NCBI GenBank assembly: GCA_017512095.1
Contig: JAFWHC010000003.1
Coordinates: forward strand, 62,001-126,000
Source: Candidatus Saccharimonadota bacterium
GTDB taxonomy: Bacteria; Patescibacteriota; Saccharimonadia; Saccharimonadales; Saccharimonadaceae
DNA: 64,000 nt
Direction of reading: 5' to 3'
Shown here: positions 15,486 through 22,812 of the stretch, in pieces
Numbering within the stretch: position 1 is the first letter of the stretch
Layout: the number at the start of each line of letters is the position of its first letter
Notes under the pieces: generated by a model
Seen by the model: only the letters and a program-made list of their open reading frames with translations
Told to the model about the DNA's origin: nothing
Databases searched by the model: none
Translations under genes and position numbers: made by a program

Positions 15486-15968
15486 CTATGCTAATTGTGT
15501 AAGCACGTGCCGAAGCTGGGTCTCAAAAGTGTGCTTACCAGACAGGACAATCGGAGCCTCGACTTCGCTTGGAGCCTCCATTCGCCCAATCCTTGTTTCA
15601 TATTCTTGCTTAGCCTTAACGGCGCTGCGATTTTTCAACTTCAAACGCTGGCGAATCGTGTTTACGTCCGTCTGAATCCAGACAAGTGACGGATTGTAGC
15701 CGGAACGACGGAGAATATTCCGCACCTCCGTCCGCTCGCGCTCTGTGTCAAGAATCCCCTCAATTACGAGCGTCACATTAGTCTTTGCAAGCTGCTCCAA
15801 AAGGAACAGAATCGTCTTTCGATCTAATTTATTTTCTCTTTCCAGTTCGCCGAGATCGAAGAAAGCAGCGTGAAACTTTTTTGCAAACCGCTCCGAGAAC
15901 GTCGTCTTGCCGCTTCCGGGGGCTCCGAAAACCAATATCGCTCTGGGCTGTGTTTTATTACCTTCCAT
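15486..15968 (-). CDS. P-loop kinase-like ATPase
   Basis: A 160-aa small P-loop protein. Walker A is GAPGSGKTT (about residues 15-23). A Walker B-like strand is LVIEG (about residues 67-71), and a lid-like region follows with RQRLKLKNRSAVKAKQEYETR. This resembles the AAA_33/zeta-toxin-like kinase group that phosphorylates small substrates. It has no obvious partner; an antitoxin gene is not seen next to it. The start ATG lies 9 nt after a TGgTAAAAT promoter, with AGAGG between. Confidence 0.65.
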   Translation of the reverse strand: MEGNKTQPRAILVFGAPGSGKTTFSERFAKKFHAAFFDLGELERENKLDRKTILFLLEQLAKTNVTLVIEGILDTERERTEVRNILRRSGYNPSLVWIQTDVNTIRQRLKLKNRSAVKAKQEYETRIGRMEAPSEVEAPIVLSGKHTFETQLRHVLTQLA

Positions 15969-15977
15969 ATTGCCTCT

Positions 15978-15986
15978 ATTTTACCA
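15978..15986 (-). promoter_or_regulatory. Extended -10 of the P-loop kinase gene
   Basis: TGgTAAAAT on the minus strand, 9 nt before the ATG. Confidence 0.55.
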
Positions 15987-16010
15987 CACTTTTCAAAAAT
16001 ACAATACCTT

Positions 16011-17741
16011 TTAGAACAAATAATTCAAATAATCTCGGAGCATTCTCGCCCCAGAAACAACTGGGAGAAAAGCCGCAAGTTGTTTCTTCTGCCAAAATTC
16101 GAGATCAAAATCATTTTCCCACGCCGCCGCCGCTTCTTCCATCCGTTCGTAAAGTCGTGCGACCTCCTCATCCTCAGAAGCGCCAGACACATTCAAATAC
16201 GCATCCGACGGACCATCCGCCACCCCACCATCATGTGTCGAGATTAAAAGACAAAGATTCGCAATATCTTTCTCCCAGCTTGTTCCGCAAGCCTCAAGCC
16301 CCACAATCGGCACATTAATCGAAACATTCGAACCGACCGAGAGCGCCCGCGCGAGCTCTTCATCGTAGTCCGCAATATAATGTACATGCGTCCGCAAAAA
16401 CTCATCAGATTTTATCTTGTCTAGAACCTCATTTAGCCGCGCCATCATTCTGTCGTCACCCTGATGCACGCGTCCAGTTAAGATATAGTGTGCCTTATGA
16501 TTCTCTAAAATTCGTTTTAATTTCACCGTATCCGTAAACGGCAACCACGGCCGTTTATAATCAACAAATCTTCGCTTAAAATCAAACACAATCTCATCAT
16601 CATTAAACTTCAGAACCGTTCCATTTTGGTCCGGACGCCGAGCAAGCACACGATTCATAAACGCCCGCCCTTGCGACTTTAGCGCCCGAATTTGCGTCGC
16701 GTCAACTTTATCAACCGCCGTCTCAAAATCCGCCGTCGGCAGCGTAAACTTGTCCAATATCCCGTTCTCTTTATAATATTTCACCGTCGCCGGCAGCACC
16801 CAATAGGGAATGTCAATCCCATTTGTCACTGCCTTAAACTTCACCTTTTCGCCCGATAAATCATGATAATTCGCCACTCGCGCATGAAGTTTCGACACGC
16901 CACTCTTGAGCTCCGCAATCTCAATCGTCACAGAAGAAAGTCGAATCCGTCCGTTCTCAAACTTGTCCGACAGCCATTTTTTCACAGCCTTGCTCTTCAG
17001 ATTCGTAAAGACATAGCGCTCAAACTGGTCATAAGAAAACGAAGCTTCTGCCGCCTGCACGAGCGTATGATTCGTATATAAAGTGTGCTTGCGCGTATAA
17101 ACTACCGCCTCATAAAAATCCATCCCGTTCGAAGCCAGCTCATCGAGCCGCGCGAGCGCCGCAAAAAACGTCGCCACTTCATTAAGCTGCATAATCGCGG
17201 GCTTTAGCCCAGCAAGCTTCAAAGCTTGATAGCCACCAAACCCGAGCGCAACCTCCTGATACAACCGATGGTCACCGCAAGAATCGCCAGAATAAAGTTC
17301 GCCAAAATTCGGCTCCGTAATCGCCAAAATTCGCGTCGATCCAAATTCCTTCTCAATCACCTCAAGTTTCACCAAATCTTTATTACAGCGAATATTGACT
17401 GTGTCTAAAAGCTCAAAGCCAAAATCATGATAGTCGACACGTCTAGAAACATCAAAACTTCGCCCATTTTCAAACTTTTGATGCAGCTCGGAAGGATAAA
17501 AAGGCGTAATAAGCGTGAGCGGCGCATTCATTTGCTCTGCAACTCTGCGCGTATCGGCAGCGAGAATCCCAAGCCCACCGCCCCCGCGAATCCCATTCGC
17601 TTGATCATAAAGCTCAATTGTCCAATAGGTGTACGGTCGATCCTCCGACAACGCCTTCGTCAAATGCTCGCGCTGAATCGCAGCGTAGAACTCCTCAACA
17701 TCTTCAATGGTTTCTAATCTATGCCTCGTTTTTAAAATCAT
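16011..17741 (-). CDS. Compact alpha-glucan phosphorylase (GT35-like)
   Basis: A 576-aa protein related to glycogen/maltodextrin phosphorylase, much shorter than the usual 800 or more residues. Recognisable pieces, in order, are GGGGLGILAADTRRVAEQM, LYSGDSCGDHRLYQEVALGFGG, QLNEVATFF (phosphorylase MNEGHSAF region), TLYTNHTLVQAA, RRFVDYKRP, and EACGTSWEKDIANL. The last aligns with EASGTSGMKAALNG, keeping the Lys that carries PLP. It would release glucose-1-phosphate from glucan. This fits with the GT4 and GH57 genes at 1.5-4 kb as a small storage-glucan pathway. The ATG is 6 nt after TGcTAAAAT. The acceptor specificity and whether all PLP contacts are intact remain open. Confidence 0.75.
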   Translation of the reverse strand: MILKTRHRLETIEDVEEFYAAIQREHLTKALSEDRPYTYWTIELYDQANGIRGGGGLGILAADTRRVAEQMNAPLTLITPFYPSELHQKFENGRSFDVSRRVDYHDFGFELLDTVNIRCNKDLVKLEVIEKEFGSTRILAITEPNFGELYSGDSCGDHRLYQEVALGFGGYQALKLAGLKPAIMQLNEVATFFAALARLDELASNGMDFYEAVVYTRKHTLYTNHTLVQAAEASFSYDQFERYVFTNLKSKAVKKWLSDKFENGRIRLSSVTIEIAELKSGVSKLHARVANYHDLSGEKVKFKAVTNGIDIPYWVLPATVKYYKENGILDKFTLPTADFETAVDKVDATQIRALKSQGRAFMNRVLARRPDQNGTVLKFNDDEIVFDFKRRFVDYKRPWLPFTDTVKLKRILENHKAHYILTGRVHQGDDRMMARLNEVLDKIKSDEFLRTHVHYIADYDEELARALSVGSNVSINVPIVGLEACGTSWEKDIANLCLLISTHDGGVADGPSDAYLNVSGASEDEEVARLYERMEEAAAAWENDFDLEFWQKKQLAAFLPVVSGARMLRDYLNYLF

Positions 17742-17747
17742 ATCCCC

Positions 17748-17756
17748 ATTTTAGCA
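17748..17756 (-). promoter_or_regulatory. Extended -10 of the phosphorylase gene
   Basis: TGcTAAAAT on the minus strand, 6 nt before the start codon, with no Shine-Dalgarno sequence. Confidence 0.6.
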
Positions 17757-17775
17757 TAAGCAACATAATAAAACA

Positions 17776-17799
17776 AGAAAAACCCGCCTTGCGGCGGGT
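17776..17799 (-). terminator. Terminator after the 77-aa gene
   Basis: Stem ACCCGCC/GGCGGGT with loop TTGC, followed on the minus strand by a T-rich run. Confidence 0.85.
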
Positions 17800-17813
17800 G
17801 AAGAATCAGATTT

Positions 17814-18047
17814 TTAGCGTGCTGTACCAAAGACCGTAACTGCGGCATCGAACAACTCAGACGTTTTCGCAATAATGTGGTACTTCAGCAGAATACGCCG
17901 AATCTTAAGAATATCCTTGGGCGTGAGCTCGTCGCGGTCGAAAACGATATTAGCGAACCCAGGGGTCTGCCTCAATTCATCTTTAAGACTGCGGAAAGAC
18001 ATTCGGTCGAGCGCCTCAATCTGATCGGTGACAGGGTACCTAGCCAT
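17814..18047 (-). CDS. Small conserved-looking protein, unknown function
   Basis: A 77-aa soluble, mostly helical protein with a regular charged pattern (ALDRMSFRSLKDELRQ, LTPKDILKIRRILLKYH). The ATG at 18047 is preferred to an upstream in-frame ATG at 18062 because GGAGGG sits 8 nt before it. The gene is flanked by a strong terminator downstream and is separate from the phosphorylase gene. I do not recognise a family; a DNA- or ribosome-binding role would be speculation. Confidence 0.7.
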   Translation of the reverse strand: MARYPVTDQIEALDRMSFRSLKDELRQTPGFANIVFDRDELTPKDILKIRRILLKYHIIAKTSELFDAAVTVFGTAR

Positions 18048-18152
18048 AACTAATCCCTCCATTACTTATAGACTATCATCTTATTATACCACTAATTCTT
18101 AAAATTGTCAATACACAACAAAAATTACGCCATAAAACGGCGCAAATGTCAA

Positions 18153-18227
18153 TGGCTGGGGATGAGGGATTCGAACCCCCGAATGGTGGGACCAGAACCC
18201 ACTGCCTTACCACTTGGCGAATCCCCA
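18153..18227 (-). tRNA. tRNA-Gln (CTG)
   Basis: Acceptor TGGGGAT/ATCCCCA with U1-A72, typical of tRNA-Gln. Anticodon stem GTGGG/CCCAC encloses TTCTGGT (anticodon CTG). T-loop is TTCGAAT and CCA is encoded. It is transcribed divergently from secE. Confidence 0.94.
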
Positions 18228-18245
18228 GCATTTTCTGGTAACCGT

Positions 18246-18254
18246 ATTATATCA
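18246..18254 (-). promoter_or_regulatory. Extended -10 promoter of tRNA-Gln
   Basis: TGaTATAAT on the minus strand, upstream of the tRNA 5' end. Confidence 0.6.
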
Positions 18255-18292
18255 CTATTTTTTTGAAAAATCTAGCAATAATCACGCACCTG

Positions 18293-18301
18293 TGCTATAA
18301 T
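18293..18301 (+). promoter_or_regulatory. Promoter of secE-nusG
   Basis: TGcTATAAT, 46 nt before the secE ATG, with a weak TAGCAA at the -35 spacing. Confidence 0.6.
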
Positions 18302-18347
18302 ATTGACAGACTCGTTAGAGTTATTTTTTATAGGAAGAAAGGAAAGT

Positions 18348-18701
18348 ATGGCGAACATCACCCGTATCAAAGCGCATGACCCTGCGAAACCGCACGATGA
18401 CGATACTCAAGACAAATCCCCGAAAAAACCTAAACACAACACTAAGCCTCAAAAAACAGACAAAAAAGCCGAGAAAAAAGCCAAATCCGGCAAAAAACCG
18501 TTCATTCTCATTCGTCCGTTCGTAGCATTCGGCCACTATCTGCGTGATTCCTGGCGCGAACTTCGCCAAGTCCGCTGGCCAAATCGTAAGGTCACTTGGA
18601 AGATGGTCCTCGCCGTCTTTGTCTACACGGCACTATTCATCACCCTTCTAGTCTTGCTTGACCTACTATTTGACTGGATTTTTAGCTTAATTCTAAAATA
18701 A
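18348..18701 (+). CDS. secE: Preprotein translocase subunit SecE
   Basis: A 117-aa small translocon subunit that clamps SecY. The N-terminal ~60 residues are Lys-rich and variable, followed by the conserved amphipathic surface helix (YLRDSWRELRQVRWPNRK) and one C-terminal membrane helix. The start at 18348 is preferred over an in-frame upstream ATG because AGAAAGGAAAG precedes it. nusG follows after 18 nt, the standard secE-nusG-rplK-rplA order. Confidence 0.93.
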   Translation: MANITRIKAHDPAKPHDDDTQDKSPKKPKHNTKPQKTDKKAEKKAKSGKKPFILIRPFVAFGHYLRDSWRELRQVRWPNRKVTWKMVLAVFVYTALFITLLVLLDLLFDWIFSLILK

Positions 18702-18719
18702 TAAGGAGAGAAACATAAT

Positions 18720-19265
18720 ATGGCAGTAAACCGTTATGACGATACCCGCGCGTGGTACGCTATCAGCACCTACGGCGGTTACGAAGATAAAGTCGCCGAC
18801 TCCATTCGCCAACGTGCGAATTCCGTCGACTTTGCCGACAAAATCTTCGACGCTATCGTCCCTAAAGAAAAACAAATCGAAATCAAAAACGGCAAACGCA
18901 AAGTCGTCGACCGCAAGATTTTCCAAGGCTACGTCCTCGTTGAAATGAAAATGTCCGATGAAACTTGGTATATCATCAGAAACACCCCTGGCGTTACTGG
19001 CTTTATCGGCACCGGCACTCAACCAACCCCAGTTTCCGACAAAGAAATCGCCAAAATTAAGAAGCGCATGGGCGTGGAAGATCCTAAATACTCCGTCAAC
19101 TACGAAATCGGCGAAGTCGTTTCCGTCACCGACGGTCCGTTCAAGGGCTTTGAAGGCGCCGTTAGCGAAATCGACGCCGACAAAGGCAAACTTAAAGTCA
19201 TGGTTTCCATGTTTGGCCGCGAAACACCGGTCGAGCTCGACGCACTCCAAGTTGCCAAAATCTAG
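18720..19265 (+). CDS. nusG: Transcription termination/antitermination factor NusG
   Basis: A 181-aa protein. The NGN domain includes WYAISTYGGYEDKVA and the GYVLVEMKMSDETWYIIRNTPGVTGFIG stretch, and a C-terminal KOW domain carries VTDGPFKGFEGAVSEID. It binds RNA polymerase and couples transcription to translation and Rho. AAGGAG lies upstream of the ATG. A further promoter inside its 3' end serves rplK. Confidence 0.97.
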   Translation: MAVNRYDDTRAWYAISTYGGYEDKVADSIRQRANSVDFADKIFDAIVPKEKQIEIKNGKRKVVDRKIFQGYVLVEMKMSDETWYIIRNTPGVTGFIGTGTQPTPVSDKEIAKIKKRMGVEDPKYSVNYEIGEVVSVTDGPFKGFEGAVSEIDADKGKLKVMVSMFGRETPVELDALQVAKI

Positions 19266-19280
19266 TATATTTGGTATAAT
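19252..19280 (+). promoter_or_regulatory. Promoter of rplK
   Basis: TTGCCA, 17 nt, TATAAT preceded by TGg. The -35 lies inside the end of nusG. The ~45-nt leader contains the palindrome ATTCTATAGAAT. Confidence 0.75.
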
Positions 19281-19328
19281 ATATAACGTTACGCATTCTA
19301 TAGAATAAACTTTAAACTAGGAAAAACT

Positions 19329-19757
19329 ATGGCAGGTAAAAAAGTCATTGGTAATCTCAAACTTCGTATCCCTGGTGGTAAGGCTACTGCTGGCCCGCCA
19401 GTCGGCTCCACTCTCGGTCAATGGGGCCTAAACATGATGGATTTCATCAACCCTTTCAACGAAGCGACCAAAGAATTCATGGGCAAAAATGTGATTGTTC
19501 ACATTAAAGTCTATGAAGACCGCACGTTCGATTGGGTTTGTCTTGGCCAACCGGTTGATGACCTCATCCGCGAAGCTATCAAACTCGAAAAGGGTTCTGG
19601 CCGTCCAAACACCGAAAAGGTCGGCAAAATCACCCGCGCTCAGCTCGAAGAAATCGCGAACAAAAAGATGAAACAGATGAACGCGATTGACCTCGATGGC
19701 GCCGTGAAAGTCGTCGCCGGCACTGCCCGCTCTATGGGCGTCGAAGTTGTCGACTAA
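19329..19757 (+). CDS. rplK: 50S ribosomal protein L11
   Basis: A 142-aa L11 with the N-terminal domain GGKATAGPPVGSTLGQWGLN (Pro-rich switch) and the RNA-binding C-terminal domain ending in the GTARSMGVEV motif. It forms the GTPase-associated centre with 23S rRNA. AGGAAA precedes the ATG. It is separated from rplA by cdsA, and has its own promoter and terminator. Confidence 0.97.
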   Translation: MAGKKVIGNLKLRIPGGKATAGPPVGSTLGQWGLNMMDFINPFNEATKEFMGKNVIVHIKVYEDRTFDWVCLGQPVDDLIREAIKLEKGSGRPNTEKVGKITRAQLEEIANKKMKQMNAIDLDGAVKVVAGTARSMGVEVVD

Positions 19758-19769
19758 CTTTCAAAAACA

Positions 19770-19778
19770 TGTTATAAT
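19770..19778 (+). promoter_or_regulatory. Extended -10 overlapping the rplK terminator
   Basis: TGtTATAAT directly precedes and partly overlaps the 5' arm of the terminator hairpin; it may drive cdsA. Confidence 0.45.
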
Positions 19779-19810
19779 AATGTGCATCCAAAGGTGCACA
19801 TTATTTTTTT
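19776..19810 (+). terminator. Terminator of rplK
   Basis: Perfect 11-bp stem AATAATGTGCA/TGCACATTATT with loop TCCAAAGG, then a T-run. Confidence 0.88.
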
Positions 19811-19826
19811 GGAAGGAGGGGTATCT

Positions 19827-20549
19827 GTGGCTAATTCCTCGAAATGCCGGCGGTTTATCACGCGCACGCTCGGCGTCGCTGTTATCGCCGCAGTTATCGT
19901 CCCAGCATACTTCATCAGCGGCGGAATTTACTTTCACTGGGTCCTCGGCTTCGGCCTCTTGATGGCAATAATCGAATACGTCACGGTTGTCTGCGCATTC
20001 CAGTACGTCCCGCTTCGCTTCGACGAGTACATTGTCACTATCCTCGTGCTCGTTGAATTGCTTGCGAGTCTGCTGGCCGCCAGTAAACTCCCGCTCAGAC
20101 TTGTCGGCGGCTGCGTCCTAGTCTGCACTGCAACCGACATCAGTGCCTATCTCGCCGGAACGCTTCTTGGAGGCGTGTTGATTAAAAAACGCCCATTCCC
20201 CAAGACCTCGCCGAACAAGTCTTACGAAGGACTCATCTTCGGAATCCCGCTTGGCGTTGTCGCGGCGTTAGTCTGGACGCTTTTATTTAAAGAGATGTCG
20301 AGTTCGTTCTGGCGGCTTGCACTTGTCGCTCCGCTCTCGGTTCTTGGCGACCTGCTCGAAAGCCGGTTTAAACGCCTCTATGGCGTTAAAGACGCTAACG
20401 ACTTCATTATCGACGTTCCGGTGCTCGGCTGGCTAGAAAAGCCGCTTGGCGGTCGCAATGGACACGGCGGTTATCTCGACCGCTTAGACTCACTCGCTCT
20501 CACGCTCATGGTTCAGCTTGTCATCTCCCTGTCCTCCAGTTCTTTTTAA
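19827..20549 (+). CDS. cdsA: Phosphatidate cytidylyltransferase (CDP-diacylglycerol synthase)
   Basis: A 240-aa integral membrane enzyme with about six helices. The C-terminal CdsA signature is clear: KRLYGVKDANDF, then GRNGHGGYLDRLDSL, which carries the metal-binding acidic residues. It converts phosphatidate and CTP to CDP-diacylglycerol for phospholipid synthesis. GTG at 19827 is chosen because GGAAGGAGGGG lies just upstream; the in-frame ATG at 19782 lies within the rplK terminator. It interrupts the common rplK-rplA pair and ends at a strong terminator. Confidence 0.9.
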   Translation: MANSSKCRRFITRTLGVAVIAAVIVPAYFISGGIYFHWVLGFGLLMAIIEYVTVVCAFQYVPLRFDEYIVTILVLVELLASLLAASKLPLRLVGGCVLVCTATDISAYLAGTLLGGVLIKKRPFPKTSPNKSYEGLIFGIPLGVVAALVWTLLFKEMSSSFWRLALVAPLSVLGDLLESRFKRLYGVKDANDFIIDVPVLGWLEKPLGGRNGHGGYLDRLDSLALTLMVQLVISLSSSSF

Positions 20550-20568
20550 CTCTGAGCTTTTAGCTCCT

Positions 20569-20591
20569 GCCCCGCCCACGCGGGGCCTTTT
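20569..20591 (+). terminator. Terminator of cdsA
   Basis: GCCCCGC-CCAC-GCGGGGC stem followed by a T-rich run. Confidence 0.88.
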
Positions 20592-20592
20592 C

Positions 20593-20621
20593 TTGCCAAA
20601 ATAAGGATTTTTTGATATAAT
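20593..20621 (+). promoter_or_regulatory. Promoter of rplA
   Basis: TTGCCA, 17 nt, TATAAT preceded by TGa; the same -35 as rplK and rpsJ. Confidence 0.75.
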
Positions 20622-20627
20622 ATAGTT

Positions 20628-20695
20628 ATATATCAAATTCATGTTGGGAGAGCCTTGAAAACGCTCGCTACCACCACAGAAAGGATTTCAAACTT
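20628..20695 (+). promoter_or_regulatory. Leader of rplA mRNA
   Basis: About 68 nt between the promoter and ATG can form a GAGC/GCTC hairpin around CTTGAAAAC and ends with AGAAAGGA. An L1-binding autoregulatory site would be expected here in analogy with other bacteria, but I could not match the known site. Confidence 0.35.
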
Positions 20696-21619
20696 ATGGC
20701 TGAAGACGCCAAAGCAATCAAAGACGAAAAAATCGTCGAAACTCCAGAGACCGAAGCTAACGAAGCTCCTGTCGAAGAAGAAAAATTCGCCAAATCCGGC
20801 AAAAAATCTAAAAAGCACATCGAAGAAGTGAAAGCCGAAGAAGAGCGCCAAGCTCGCAAAGTTGAGCGCGCTAAAGAAGAAGCTGAAGCCGAAGCTAAGC
20901 CAAAAGGCGAAGCCCCAAAGGTTCGCCCGCTCATCGAACGCCGTGGCAAAAACTATCGCAAAGCTTTCGAAAAAATCGAAAAAGGCAAAGTCTACACACT
21001 CGCTGACGCTATCAAACTCGCCGTCGAGACTAACCCAACCAAATTCGATGCCACTGTCGAAGCTCACGTTCGCCTCGGTGTCGACCCACGCCAGGCTGAC
21101 CAAAACATCCGCACCACCGTCGTGCTTCCAAACGGCAACGGTAAGACCGTTCGCGTCGCCGTCTTTGCTCCGCTTGACGCCGCCAAAAAGGCTAAAGAAG
21201 CTGGCGCTGACATCGCCGAAGACGCCGAATTCTTGAAACGTCTCGAAAAAGGCGAGATCGCTTTTGACGTCCTCATTTCCACCCCACAATACATGCCAAA
21301 GCTTGGTAAGTACGCCCGCATGCTTGGACCAAAAGGCCTAATGCCAAATCCAAAAGCCGGCACTGTTACCATGGATCTCGAAAAAGCCGTCAAAGAAGCT
21401 AAAGCCGGTAAAGTCGAGTATCGCGTCGACAAACAGTCCATCGTCCACATCGGCCTCGGCAAAGTTAGCTTCGGGCCAGAAAAGCTCCTCGAGAACGCCA
21501 ACGTTTTCTTCGACAGCCTCAAAGCTCAAAAACCTGCCTCGCTTAAAGGCAACTACGTTAAGTCCGTCTTCGTAACGACCACCATGGGTCCGTCCATCGC
21601 CGTCACCAATTTCGAATAA
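20696..21619 (+). CDS. rplA: 50S ribosomal protein L1 with charged N-terminal extension
   Basis: A 307-aa protein. Residues ~80-307 are a standard L1: VEAHVRLGVDPRQADQNIR, the GKTVRVAVFA region, LGPKGLMPNPKAGTV and the C-terminal GNYVKSVFVTTTMGPS. The first ~80 residues are an added, very acidic/basic region rich in Ala, Glu and Lys with no counterpart in E. coli L1 (234 aa). L1 binds 23S rRNA and moves with the stalk near the E site. The start at 20696 follows AAAGGA. It is a single-gene unit between two terminators. Confidence 0.95.
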   Translation: MAEDAKAIKDEKIVETPETEANEAPVEEEKFAKSGKKSKKHIEEVKAEEERQARKVERAKEEAEAEAKPKGEAPKVRPLIERRGKNYRKAFEKIEKGKVYTLADAIKLAVETNPTKFDATVEAHVRLGVDPRQADQNIRTTVVLPNGNGKTVRVAVFAPLDAAKKAKEAGADIAEDAEFLKRLEKGEIAFDVLISTPQYMPKLGKYARMLGPKGLMPNPKAGTVTMDLEKAVKEAKAGKVEYRVDKQSIVHIGLGKVSFGPEKLLENANVFFDSLKAQKPASLKGNYVKSVFVTTTMGPSIAVTNFE

Positions 21620-21637
21620 GTCGAACTCAAAATAGCA

Positions 21638-21662
21638 AAATCCCCGCTCTGCGGGGATTTTT
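21638..21662 (+). terminator. Terminator of rplA
   Basis: AAATCCCCGC-TCT-GCGGGGATTT stem with a T-run. Confidence 0.92.
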
Positions 21663-21665
21663 CTG

Positions 21666-21674
21666 TGCTATATT
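21666..21674 (+). promoter_or_regulatory. Extended -10 of the nuclease gene
   Basis: TGcTATATT, 8 nt before the ATG at 21683. Confidence 0.5.
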
Positions 21675-21682
21675 ATATATAT

Positions 21683-22390
21683 ATGGAATACAAGACTCGC
21701 CGTCTCGGAGGTATTATCTTCTTGGCGCTTAGCGCTATCGCTTTTCTCGTCCTTAATCCTAACTCATTCGAAACGCATTACGTCGCTACCGACACTCCAG
21801 CCACGGCCACCGACGGGCAAACACTCGCAGTCGACGTACTGGAAAAGCTTGAAGTTAAAGGTCGCGCACCAAAAACCAATTACGACCGCGAACAATTCTA
21901 TAAATCCTGGCCCACTATTGATGGCTGCTCTCTTCGCCAACGTATTATCAAACGCGACCTCGGCGAATCGGCCGTCGTCGACTCGGCCGACAATTGCTCC
22001 GTCGTCTCCGGTGAATTTAACGAGCCCTACACCGGCTCTCACCTCATCTTCTACCAAAAATCCGACCTCACCAAGGGTATCCAAATCGACCACGTCGTCG
22101 CCCTCTCGGACGCTTGGCAAAAGGGCGCCCAGAATCTCACGTCCGACGAGCGCTATAGCCTCGCCACCGACCCCCTAAACCTCCTCGCTGTCGATTCAAA
22201 AGCAAATCAAAACAAATCCGATGGCGACGCCGCCACTTGGCTCCCGCCAAACAAACAGTTTCGCTGCGCCTATGTCGCTCGCCAAATCTCCGTAAAATAT
22301 AAATACCGGCTCTGGGTCACAGAAGCGGAAAAATCCGCCATCAAAAACGTCCTCAAAAACTGCCCCAATGAACCGGCTATAGGTGTATAA
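21683..22390 (+). CDS. Secreted or membrane-anchored HNH-type nuclease (DUF1524-like)
   Basis: A 235-aa protein with an N-terminal hydrophobic segment (about residues 9-26, signal peptide or anchor) and a C-terminal HNH endonuclease domain of the DUF1524/GmrSD type. The metal-binding part is IQIDHVVALSDAW, followed by NLLAVDSKANQNKSD and an aromatic/Cys end segment. Exported relatives degrade environmental DNA. In an organism that seems to salvage nucleotides (tdk and tmk are present), this could feed nucleotides or release host DNA. The ATG at 21683 is chosen over the upstream GTG (21665), which overlaps the -10 box. The stop overlaps the smpB promoter. Confidence 0.75.
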   Translation: MEYKTRRLGGIIFLALSAIAFLVLNPNSFETHYVATDTPATATDGQTLAVDVLEKLEVKGRAPKTNYDREQFYKSWPTIDGCSLRQRIIKRDLGESAVVDSADNCSVVSGEFNEPYTGSHLIFYQKSDLTKGIQIDHVVALSDAWQKGAQNLTSDERYSLATDPLNLLAVDSKANQNKSDGDAATWLPPNKQFRCAYVARQISVKYKYRLWVTEAEKSAIKNVLKNCPNEPAIGV

Positions 22391-22391
22391 T
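22384..22391 (+). promoter_or_regulatory. -10 promoter of smpB, overlapping the upstream stop
   Basis: TGTATAAT; the TAA stop (22388-22390) of the nuclease gene lies inside it. The ATG is 7 nt downstream. Confidence 0.55.
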
Positions 22392-22398
22392 ATATACT

Positions 22399-22812
22399 AT
22401 GAAAAAGAAAAAACAGCCCTCGACCACCACAGTCAACCGTCGCGCCCACTTCGACTATCAACTCGGCGAAGAAATAACTTGTGGCATGTCGCTCTCTGGC
22501 CCCGAAGTCCGTCTCATTCGCGACCATCACGTCCAGCTTAAGGGCTCTTTTGTCACAATTAGAAACTCCGAACTCTGGCTTAACAATCTCACGCTCGGCG
22601 CAGAAACCGCTCGCAACATTCGTCTTCTCGCCACCAAAAAACAAATCGCTGGCTTAGAAAAACAAAAAGCCGCCGGCATGACCATTGTCCCGACCAAGCT
22701 CCTCGCTGGCGGCCGTCACATCAAACTCGTCATCGCCTTAGGCCGCGGTAAGAAAAAATATGACAAACGCGAAACCATCAAAAAACGCGACTTCGAGAGA
22801 GGAAGGTTCTGA
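22399..22812 (+). CDS. smpB: SsrA (tmRNA)-binding protein SmpB
   Basis: A 137-aa basic protein that binds tmRNA for ribosome rescue. The family pattern is clear: NRRAHFDYQLGEEITCGMSL, GSFVTIRNSELWLNN, IALGRGKKKYDKRETIKKRD. The conserved C-terminal basic tail is present. The tmRNA gene itself is not in this window. The stop overlaps the xthA start as TGATG. Confidence 0.97.
   Translation: MKKKKQPSTTTVNRRAHFDYQLGEEITCGMSLSGPEVRLIRDHHVQLKGSFVTIRNSELWLNNLTLGAETARNIRLLATKKQIAGLEKQKAAGMTIVPTKLLAGGRHIKLVIALGRGKKKYDKRETIKKRDFERGRF

Noticed and set aside
15486-15968. Zeta-type toxin of a toxin-antitoxin pair
   Set aside because: The P-loop kinase has no adjacent small antitoxin gene and lacks clear zeta-specific motifs.
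18693-19250. Long minus-strand ORF opposite nusG
   Set aside because: It is the exact shadow of nusG, has no start signal and shows a Phe/Asp/Val-rich composition typical of antisense reading.
20639-21289. Minus-strand ORF of 216 aa opposite rplA
   Set aside because: Phe-rich shadow of the L1 gene with no homology pattern.
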